Shown piece by piece: positions 57,868-64,000 of a DNA stretch of 64,000 bases. The position numbers were made by a program, and so were the translations under genes. The notes under the pieces are model-generated. The model was not told the origin of the DNA. It was given only the letters and a program-made list of their open reading frames with translations, and made no database searches. The stretch comes from Streptosporangium sp. NBC_01755 (GTDB lineage: Bacteria > Actinomycetota > Actinomycetes > Streptosporangiales > Streptosporangiaceae), in the NCBI RefSeq assembly GCF_035917995.1, contig NZ_CP109131.1, positions 4,278,001 to 4,342,000 on the forward strand, in the 5' to 3' direction. Every line of letters starts with the position of its first letter. Position 1 is the first letter of the stretch.

Positions 57868-58266
57868 ATGCAAGCTGATTCCCGAGCCCTACGCTTCACC
57901 GCGGCCGTCACGACAGTCGTGCTCGCGCTCGTCCTCATGACGGGCAGCGCGTGGTTGCTGGCCGTACAGGCCGCGGCGTTCGCACTGGGCATTCTCGGCC
58001 TCTCGCCGTACGGAATGGTTTTCAAAGGGATAGTGAAGAGCCCTCCGAAGGCGTTGGAGGACGCCGGCCCGCCGCGCTTCGCGCAGGGAGTCGGACTCGC
58101 CTTCGCGTCGGTGGGCTTGGTCGGATACGTCGCACAGATCACGCCGCTGGCCCTCGGGGCCACCGCGGCGGCACTTTTCGCCGCATTTCTCAACGCCGCT
58201 TTCGGCTTCTGTCTCGGCTGCGAGATGTTTTTGATCATTCGCCGCCTACTACCCGCCGCACGATGA
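57868..58266 (+). CDS. DUF4395 membrane protein
   Basis: 132 residues from ATG 57868 (AGGAG upstream). Four hydrophobic helices are visible, with the family end 'FLNAAFGFCLGCEMFLIIRR' carrying the conserved Cys-x-x-Cys-Glu. DUF4395 proteins sit next to rhodaneses and thioredoxins in actinomycetes and may transport or reduce a sulfur species. The rhodanese gene begins 15 bp later. Confidence 0.9.
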   Translation: MQADSRALRFTAAVTTVVLALVLMTGSAWLLAVQAAAFALGILGLSPYGMVFKGIVKSPPKALEDAGPPRFAQGVGLAFASVGLVGYVAQITPLALGATAAALFAAFLNAAFGFCLGCEMFLIIRRLLPAAR

Positions 58267-58281
58267 TCCTGGAGGATCAAA

Positions 58282-59121
58282 ATGAGCCGCTCCGCCGTCC
58301 TGGTCGATGCTGACTGGGTCGAGGCCAACCTCGATACCCCCGGTGTCGTTCTCGTTGAAGTGGACGAGGACGCCAGCGCATATGACAAGGGCCACATCCG
58401 TGGCGCCGTGAAGGTCGACTGGAAGAAGGACCTTCAGGACCCGGTCCGCCGTGACTTCGTCGACCGGGAGGGCTTCGAGGCGCTGCTGTCCGCCCGAGGC
58501 ATCGCAGGCGACGACACCGTGGTCCTCTACGGTGGCAACAACAACTGGTTCGCCGCCTACGCGTACTGGTACTTCAAGCTGTACGGCCACGAGAACATCA
58601 GGCTTCTCGACGGTGGCCGTAAGAAGTGGGAGCTTGAGTCCCGCGAGCTGGTCAAGGACGTTCCCGACCGCCCCGCCACGGACTACAAGGCCAAGGAGCA
58701 GGACCGGTCCCTGCGCGCCTCCCGCGACGAGGTCGTCGCCGCGATCGGCAAGCTCAGCCTGGTCGACGTGCGCTCGCCCGACGAGTTCACCGGCAAGCTG
58801 CTCGCCCCCGCGCACCTTCCGCAGGAGCAGGCGCAGCGTGTCGGCCACGTGCCCACCGCCCGCAACATCCCGTGGTCCAAGGCTGCCAACGACGACGGCA
58901 CCTTCAAGTCCGACGAGGAGCTCAAGGCCCTCTACGAGGGCGCGGGTGTCGACTTCAGCAAGGACATCATCGCCTACTGCCGCATCGGGGAGCGCTCGGC
59001 CCACACGTGGTTCGTGCTGCACGAGCTCCTCGACCAGGCAGGTGTCAAGAACTACGACGGTTCATGGGTTGAGTACGGCTCGCTGGTTGGCGTGCCGATC
59101 GAACTGGGAGAGGCCCGATAA
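58282..59121 (+). CDS. Thiosulfate sulfurtransferase (two-domain rhodanese)
   Basis: 279 residues from ATG 58282 with GGAGGATC upstream. There are two rhodanese domains. The N-terminal one is inactive ('VLVEVDEDASAYDKGHIRGA'), and the C-terminal one has the persulfide Cys in 'IIAYCRIGERSAHTWFVL' (about residue 233). The CysA/SseA-type loop 'CRIGERS' is typical of actinobacterial enzymes. It transfers sulfane sulfur from thiosulfate to cyanide or thiols. It overlaps DUF1416 by one base. Confidence 0.95.
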   Translation: MSRSAVLVDADWVEANLDTPGVVLVEVDEDASAYDKGHIRGAVKVDWKKDLQDPVRRDFVDREGFEALLSARGIAGDDTVVLYGGNNNWFAAYAYWYFKLYGHENIRLLDGGRKKWELESRELVKDVPDRPATDYKAKEQDRSLRASRDEVVAAIGKLSLVDVRSPDEFTGKLLAPAHLPQEQAQRVGHVPTARNIPWSKAANDDGTFKSDEELKALYEGAGVDFSKDIIAYCRIGERSAHTWFVLHELLDQAGVKNYDGSWVEYGSLVGVPIELGEAR

Positions 59122-59417
59122 TGACTCAGGGATGCGCTGCTCCAGAACAGACGATTGCCCTTCCGGCCGGGATCGATCTTGCGAACCAGGCCGTCATCCA
59201 GGGTGTGGTCACGGGCACGGGCACGGCCTACGCCCGCCTGCTCGACCACACCGGTGAGTTCACCGGTGAGGTCGTGGTGTCCGAGGAGGGCATCTTCCGC
59301 TTCTTCGCCGCCCCCGGTGACTGGACCGTCCGCATCATCGCGGGCGGCGGCGTCACCAAGGACATCCCGGCTCAGGCGCGCCTGGGTGAGGTCACCCAGC
59401 TCGCCGTGGCCGTCTGA
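59121..59417 (+). CDS. DUF1416 protein
   Basis: 98 residues from ATG 59121 (TAATG overlap). The conserved text is 'GCAAPEQTIALPAG', 'VIQGVVTGTGTAYARLLD', 'FFAAPGDWTVRIIAGGG'. It is probably a transthyretin-like beta sandwich, always linked to the rhodanese gene in actinobacteria. A Cys near the N-terminus ('GCAAP') could accept sulfur. The function is not established. Confidence 0.92.
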   Translation: MTQGCAAPEQTIALPAGIDLANQAVIQGVVTGTGTAYARLLDHTGEFTGEVVVSEEGIFRFFAAPGDWTVRIIAGGGVTKDIPAQARLGEVTQLAVAV

Positions 59418-59451
59418 CCTTTCGGTCCGACGCACGCCGAACCAGTAAAGC

Positions 59452-59493
59452 AAAAGGACCGGCACTCCCTCGAAGGGAGTGCCGGTCCTTTTT
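59452..59493. terminator. Strong intrinsic terminator of the sulfur operon
   Basis: A perfect 19-bp stem (59452-59470 with 59474-59492) and 3-nt loop are followed by a T-run, a rare U-tail for this genome. It ends the leader-DUF4395-rhodanese-DUF1416 transcript. Confidence 0.93.
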
Positions 59494-59520
59494 GTCACGC
59501 CGGAGCGGCATCACCGCCGG

Positions 59521-59803
59521 GCGCTTTCGAGCACGTCGGTGAGCGAGCCCCGCTCTACCGGCGGATGCTCGGGCCCTCCGGCAGCGCCCGCTTCTGCGCG
59601 CGGCTACGCGAGACGCTGGTCGCGGAACTGCGTGGTCCCTTCGCGGCGGGCTCCCGGCCCCCGGGCATGACGAGGTGCCACCGGAGATCCATGCCCATCA
59701 CGTGGCGGGCACGCTGGTCGGGCTCTTCACGTACTGGCTGGGAGAGCAGCCGCCCCGCCCGGCCGAGGAGATCGCGGCGATGGCGTGGAACCTGATCCGC
59801 TGA
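59521..59803 (+). pseudogene. C-terminal relic of a TetR-type regulator, frameshifted
   Basis: Read from about 59521 the text 'FEHVGERAPLYRRMLGPSG' and 'FCARLRETLVAELRGPFAAG' is a TetR ligand-domain helix pair. At about 59667 the frame must change to continue with 'EVPPEIHAHHVAGTLVGLFT' and 'GEQPPRPAEEIAAMAWNLIR' to the stop at 59803. The DNA-binding N-terminus is missing. It is a dead gene between the sulfur operon and the membrane-ATPase pair. The stretch 59804-60033 holds no other gene. Confidence 0.65.
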
Positions 59804-60033
59804 TTCGGAGATGGGACGCCGTCGTCCGGGTGGACCCTCGGAGGGGGAGTCACGGGAGACGCACGGGAGACGGTGGTGATCGGTGATGTCCATCCCACCC
59901 GACTCATCAATCCCTTAAGTGATGGTAAAACCGGGGAAAATGCAGCGGATTGCTGGGAACGCTGCCCGAATATGATGTCGAACTCTTACGCTGTCTCCGA
60001 GGCTTCCGATGAGCCCGACGGCGGAGGGGTTCC

Positions 60034-61986
60034 GTGGCGGACGTGCATCCCGAGCATGCGCAACTCCAGGCGGACCGGATCTACCTGGGCTGGCAGTATG
60101 CGCTGTTGCACCCGGATCCAGGTCCGGCTCCCAAGCGACCCTCGCCGGTGGAGGCTCCCGAGGAACCTGTCGACCCCGAGTGGGTGCGCAGGGAACGCCT
60201 CAACGAAGACCTCCTGAACCGGCCGGTCAAGATCGTCCGTGCGTTCATGACCGCACTCGCCACGCTGATCCTCGTTCTCGGCGTCACCGAGATGCTGAGC
60301 TGGTCGTTCGCCGTCGTCGGGGTGATCGCCGCCGGCGGCATCGCGGCGTTCTGCAGCTACGCCGTCCACCAGGGCGACCGGGCGGTCCGCCACCGCATCA
60401 AGGCGAGGGAGGTGGCCGGTGACCGGCTACGGGAGGAACGGGACAGGGAGCTCTTCGCCGCCCAGGAGGAGCATGCCGCCCGCTACCGGGAGTGGGCGGA
60501 GAAGAAGGAGCGTCACGACCGTCAGCTGACCTGGTACGCGGTGGCCGTGCCCGACGAGATCGACCGGATCGACGTGGCCGGAGGCACGCTGCCCGGCTGG
60601 TCGGCGCTGATCACCCTGCTGGGCGCGACCCGCCTCTACAGCGGTGGCCACCTGACCGTGCTCGACCTGTCCGAGGGCGCGATCGCCAAGGACCTGATCG
60701 AGCTGGCGCGCAGGGGCGGTGACGACCCGCTGGTCTGGGTGCTGCCGGTGGACCTTCCCCGGCTCGACCTGGGCGCCACGCTGACCCCCGAGGCGTTCGC
60801 CGACGTCCTCGCCCACGTCGTGAGCGTCAGCGAGGAGCACCGCACGACCAGGGACCTGTCGTTCGACAACGCCATCCTGGAGCGGGTGCTGGAAGTCCTC
60901 GGCGAAAGTGCCACGATCAACCAGGTCACCGCCGCGCTGCGCGCCCTGGCCCAGGTCGGCGACCCCCGGGAGGACCTGCGGTTCGGCCTGATCACCGCCA
61001 CCCAGCTGGAGCGGATCGGCACGCTCTTCGGCCGTGGCGTCAGCGACCGCGTGGTGATCGAGCGGGCCTGGGCGCTGGAGTCGCAGCTGCGCAAGCTGGA
61101 GACCCTCGGCTCGGAGGCGGTGCGCCTGCCGCCCGCGCGCCTGCGCGTCGTGTCGATGGACCGTCAGGCGGGCGTGTTCGGCAACCGTGTCCTCGGCACG
61201 TACGTGGCCACCGCGCTCACCCACATCCTGCGCCAGTCGCCCGCCTCCGAGCGGCCGTGGTACCACACGATCATCGTCGCGGGCGCAGACAAGCTCCGCG
61301 GTGACGTCCTGGACCGGCTCATGGACGCCTGCGAGACCTCCAGGACCGGACTGGTGCTCACCTACCGCTCGCTGACCCCGACGGTGCGGGAGCGGCTCGG
61401 GCGTGGGCACGCGGCGGTCACGTTCATGCGGCTCGGCAACGCCGAGGACGCCCGGATCGCCAGCGAGCACGTCGGCACCGAGCACCGCCTGGAGCTCGCC
61501 CAGCTCACCGAGACGATTAGTGCCGCCGGGGCCGGTATGGACGGCGGCTACATCTCCACGGTCGGCCAGGCGGAGGAGGGCGACGACGAGCGCGACGTGA
61601 GCCGCGCCGACCTCAAGGAGGACATCACCTCCTCCACCGAGTGGGGCCGTCGCGCGACCAAGGCGATGGGGGAGACGGAGCGGGTGTTGCACCGGTCCCG
61701 GGAGTTCCTCGTGGAGCCTCACCAGCTCCAGCAGCTTCCCACCACCTCGGTGATCGTCACCGATGCCACCGTCCAGGGGCGCAGGGTCCGTCTCGCCGAT
61801 GCCAACCCGGCCATACTGACCTTCCCCAAGACGACGCTGGGCGAGTTCGACGAGATCAAGGAAGCCGCGCTGGAGCGCGTACAGGAGAAGAAGGAGGAGG
61901 AGCCGCGCGAGCCGAGCCCGTTCGAGGACGCGCCGCCCAACCTCGGCCCGCCCCCGGCCAGGCTCGACTGGCGCCGCCGCCAATGA
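60034..61986 (+). CDS. Membrane protein with P-loop-less TraD/VirD4-like C-terminal domain
   Basis: 650 residues from GTG 60034 (GGAGGGG upstream). Two membrane helices are present ('FMTALATLILVLGVTEML', 'VVGVIAAGGIAAFCSYAV', about 68-108), then a charged coiled coil ('DRLREERDRELFAAQEEHAA'). The large C-terminal part has 'GGHLTVLDLSEGAIAKDLIE' and 'IIVAGADKLRGDVLDRLMDA', 'GLVLTYRSLTPTVRERLGRG', 'AAVTFMRLGNAEDARIASEH', which read like the second half of coupling-protein ATPases, but I find no Walker A. It ends in a Pro/Glu-rich tail. The next gene is a complete P-loop ATPase of the HerA/FtsK type, so the two may form one machine. Exact function unknown. Confidence 0.75.
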   Translation: MADVHPEHAQLQADRIYLGWQYALLHPDPGPAPKRPSPVEAPEEPVDPEWVRRERLNEDLLNRPVKIVRAFMTALATLILVLGVTEMLSWSFAVVGVIAAGGIAAFCSYAVHQGDRAVRHRIKAREVAGDRLREERDRELFAAQEEHAARYREWAEKKERHDRQLTWYAVAVPDEIDRIDVAGGTLPGWSALITLLGATRLYSGGHLTVLDLSEGAIAKDLIELARRGGDDPLVWVLPVDLPRLDLGATLTPEAFADVLAHVVSVSEEHRTTRDLSFDNAILERVLEVLGESATINQVTAALRALAQVGDPREDLRFGLITATQLERIGTLFGRGVSDRVVIERAWALESQLRKLETLGSEAVRLPPARLRVVSMDRQAGVFGNRVLGTYVATALTHILRQSPASERPWYHTIIVAGADKLRGDVLDRLMDACETSRTGLVLTYRSLTPTVRERLGRGHAAVTFMRLGNAEDARIASEHVGTEHRLELAQLTETISAAGAGMDGGYISTVGQAEEGDDERDVSRADLKEDITSSTEWGRRATKAMGETERVLHRSREFLVEPHQLQQLPTTSVIVTDATVQGRRVRLADANPAILTFPKTTLGEFDEIKEAALERVQEKKEEEPREPSPFEDAPPNLGPPPARLDWRRRQ

Positions 61987-62263
61987 GGCCCCGGCCCGCG
62001 CCGCCGACGAGTCGGCGGGCGGGGATTCGGGCGGTGGGGATCCGGGTAGCGATGATCCCGTCGGTGACGGTATCGCCGGGCATGCCAACGGGGCGTCCGT
62101 ATGTCGTAATGGGATGGTCAATGTGGGGGTGCGAGCCCCGAGTCAGGTTCGACCGTGGTTACGGGGGTGACCTACCCCCGATTACGCGTCGGCCGGTATG
62201 GCGGAGTGATCCGTGAAGCGTCAACCCTCCGGCCTGGAGCCGGGTCCCCCGGGTGGAGACCAA
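61987..62263. other. Gap between the membrane protein and ATPase genes
   Basis: 277 bp, GC-rich, no gene. A 7-bp hairpin (CGGGGGT...ACCCCCG, 62163-62181) lies near its end. A promoter for the ATPase is not obvious, so the pair may be co-transcribed. Confidence 0.4.
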
Positions 62264-64000
62264 ATGCAGCCAAGTGTGTCCCGTCCGCCCAATGCCCTGA
62301 CCGGTCCCTGGTACAGAATCCAGGCGATCACGGCGCCCTCCCGTAGTTCCTCCGCCGAGTGGGACTTCGTCACGGTCCTGCCCGCCGTACTCTCCACGGC
62401 CCAGCGCAACCGGCCCTTCGTGGTCGGCTGGCTCTCGCGGGGGTCCGGCGCTCCGCTGGAGCTGATCACCAACGCGGGGCCGCTGACCCCGCCGCGCCCA
62501 CCCCGCAGGGCCGCCACCGAGGTCGAGCACGCCCCCGGCGGTCCCGAGCCGCTGCTCTTTCCCAGCGGCGCCCGCGGTGTCCGGATCGGTGACGAGTGGC
62601 TCCGCGACCTGTCCGACCTGGCCTGGACCGTCTGCCCCGGCCGGCAGGCTCCGCCGCTCGGCGGCCGTCGCGAGCCGGACGCCGACGAGCTCAGGCGCCC
62701 CACGCTTTTCGAGTCGACGCTGGTCACGCTCATGTCCCGGCCGTTCGCCTGGCTGGTGGTGGCCGAGCAGACCGATCTGCTGGACGCCGAGGTCGCGCAC
62801 CTGCGTACCCAGCTCAACGTGCTGCGGCAGTACGGTGACGCCTCCGAGCGCTCCCGCTACGACGCGGAGCGGGCCGAGCGACGCATGCAGGAGCTGGACG
62901 CCTTCCGCGAGGCGGGACTCTGGAACGTCCGGTTGCTGGCCGGGGCCGCCGGGCCCGAGGAACTGCGCCAGATCGCGCCGGTGCTCGTCGGCTCCGCCGA
63001 GATGAGCCACCACCCCTACCGTCTGCGCAGTGCGCTGTCCGGTCCCGTACACGGTTTCGCCGAGGCGCTGACGGTGACCCTGCAGGATCCGGCGGACGGT
63101 GCCGCCGCCCCGTTCGCGGCCACCGCCGGGGCGCTCGCCGCTCTCGCCGGGCTGCCGCACCGGGAGGTGCCGGGGGTACGGGTGCTCGACGCGGGCTTCT
63201 TCGACGTGACCAGCGAGGCCGACACCGCGCCCGGCGCGCCAGCCGTCGAGCTCGGAGCCATCCTCGACGGCCAAGACAGGCCGGTCGGCTCGTTCAGGGT
63301 CCCGCTGGCCACCCTCAACCGGCACGCTTTCGTCACCGGCGCCACCGGCTCCGGCAAGTCCCAGACCGTCAGACACCTGCTGGAACAGCTCACCGGCGCG
63401 GGCATCCCGTGGCTGGCCATCGAACCCGCGAAGTCCGAGTACGCCTCGATGGGCGGCCGGATCGAGCACCTCGCCCCGGTGACCGTGATCAACCCGTCCG
63501 CCCCGGAGAGCGTGCCGTTCAGCGTCAACCCGCTCGCCCCCGAACCCGGCTATCCGGTCCAGGCCCACATCGACATGGTCAGGGCGCTGTTCATGGCGGC
63601 CTTCGACGCCGAGGAGCCGTTCCCGCAGATCATGTCGCTCGCCCTGCAACGGGTGTACGAGGCCAACGGGTGGGACGTGGTCACCGGCTGGGCCGCCCCC
63701 GGCGCCGCCGTGCGACCCGCTGTGCCGACCCTCGAACAGCTGCAGCGGCACGCGATGGAGGTGATCAAGGAGATCGGCTACGGACGGGAGGTCCAGGCCG
63801 ATGTCGAGGGCTTCATCTCGCTGCGGCTGCGGTCGCTCCGGGTCGGCTCCGCCGGCCGGTTCTTCGAGGGCGGCCACCCCGCGGACATCGGCGACCTGCT
63901 CCAGCGCAACGTGGTGCTCGCGATCGAGGACGTCGCCAACGACGAGGACAAGGCGTTCCTGATGGGCACGCTGATCATCCGGATCGTGGAGCACCTGCGG
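62264..64000 (+). CDS. HerA/FtsK-like (DUF87) ATP-binding protein, 3' end outside the window
   Basis: The frame from ATG 62264 (GGTGGAG 5 nt upstream) is open to the right edge, 579 codons. The first 350 residues are a family-specific region ('GPWYRIQAITAPSRSSSAEW', 'FAWLVVAEQTDLLDAEVAHL') with a coiled-coil stretch. The Walker A motif is 'VTGATGSGKSQT' (about 356-367), followed by 'GIPWLAIEPAKSEYASM' and, near the edge, 'VVLAIEDVANDEDKAFLMGT' (Walker B-like). The architecture matches bacterial HerA/TraC-type pumping ATPases. Together with the P-loop-less membrane partner it could be a DNA or protein translocation system; which is not shown. Confidence 0.82.
   Translation, partial: MQPSVSRPPNALTGPWYRIQAITAPSRSSSAEWDFVTVLPAVLSTAQRNRPFVVGWLSRGSGAPLELITNAGPLTPPRPPRRAATEVEHAPGGPEPLLFPSGARGVRIGDEWLRDLSDLAWTVCPGRQAPPLGGRREPDADELRRPTLFESTLVTLMSRPFAWLVVAEQTDLLDAEVAHLRTQLNVLRQYGDASERSRYDAERAERRMQELDAFREAGLWNVRLLAGAAGPEELRQIAPVLVGSAEMSHHPYRLRSALSGPVHGFAEALTVTLQDPADGAAAPFAATAGALAALAGLPHREVPGVRVLDAGFFDVTSEADTAPGAPAVELGAILDGQDRPVGSFRVPLATLNRHAFVTGATGSGKSQTVRHLLEQLTGAGIPWLAIEPAKSEYASMGGRIEHLAPVTVINPSAPESVPFSVNPLAPEPGYPVQAHIDMVRALFMAAFDAEEPFPQIMSLALQRVYEANGWDVVTGWAAPGAAVRPAVPTLEQLQRHAMEVIKEIGYGREVQADVEGFISLRLRSLRVGSAGRFFEGGHPADIGDLLQRNVVLAIEDVANDEDKAFLMGTLIIRIVEHLR

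Overview
This is high-GC actinomycete DNA, most likely from a mycothiol- and F420-using filamentous genus of the Streptosporangiales type. The evidence is a mycothiol acetyltransferase (mshD), two F420-type luciferase-like oxidoreductases, a GlnR/MoaD pair, a relic of an actinomycete integrative and conjugative element (AICE), and frequent GTG starts with ATGA/GTGA gene overlaps. The taxonomic placement is inference.

Region 1 (1-37.6 kb) is a catabolic island. It encodes a Liv-type ABC importer (SBP, permease, a fused permease-ATPase, ATPase), three CaiB/BaiF CoA-transferases, an NDP-forming acyl-CoA ligase, a single-chain double acyl-CoA dehydrogenase, a MaoC hydratase, several SDRs, a thiolase, an Ltp/DUF35 pair, an epoxide hydrolase, a KstD-like flavoprotein, an extradiol-type dioxygenase, two aldehyde dehydrogenases, an amidohydrolase, a zinc alcohol dehydrogenase and two LLM oxidoreductases. 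Together they fit uptake and CoA-thioester-based breakdown of a hydrophobic, probably cyclic or branched carbon source. The substrate cannot be read from sequence. The only transcription regulator in this region is a 1,045-residue MalT-like STAND ATPase that ends in a SARP-type winged helix plus BTAD (381-3518). I find a recurring operator upstream of almost every transcription unit: two TAAY half-sites exactly 12 bp apart on the gene strand, followed 14-15 nt later by a -10-like SANNCT hexamer. Fourteen good copies and one weak copy make this look like a single, apparently undescribed regulon with SARP-type promoter geometry. Several of the promoters appear leaderless.

Region 2 (37.7-41.2 kb) is a graveyard. 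Internally deleted pieces of gpgS, folP, an extradiol-dioxygenase-like gene, an aldo/keto reductase, a winged-helix gene, an FtsK/TraB-type AICE translocase, an excisionase and an integrase are stitched end to end.

Region 3 (41.2-47.3 kb) is a tandem array at tRNA-Gly(CCC). Three 42-43 bp copies of the tRNA 3' end (41242, 42345, 45901) plus the intact gene (47230-47300) delimit three blocks. The first and third hold only a RelE/HigB-type toxin with an XRE antitoxin. The middle block holds an ISL3 remnant, an XRE/cupin pair, small AICE-like genes and a headless GntR gene.

Region 4 (47.4-64 kb) looks like conserved chromosome: dcd, DUF47-Pit phosphate uptake, mshD, a secreted 5'-nucleotidase, glnR, moaD-like, an LmeA-like lipoprotein-type gene, an ECF sigma/anti-sigma pair, thioredoxin, and a sulfur operon (Cys-rich leader peptide, DUF4395, rhodanese, DUF1416) closed by a strong terminator. 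It ends with a membrane protein and HerA/FtsK-like ATPase pair that runs off the right edge.
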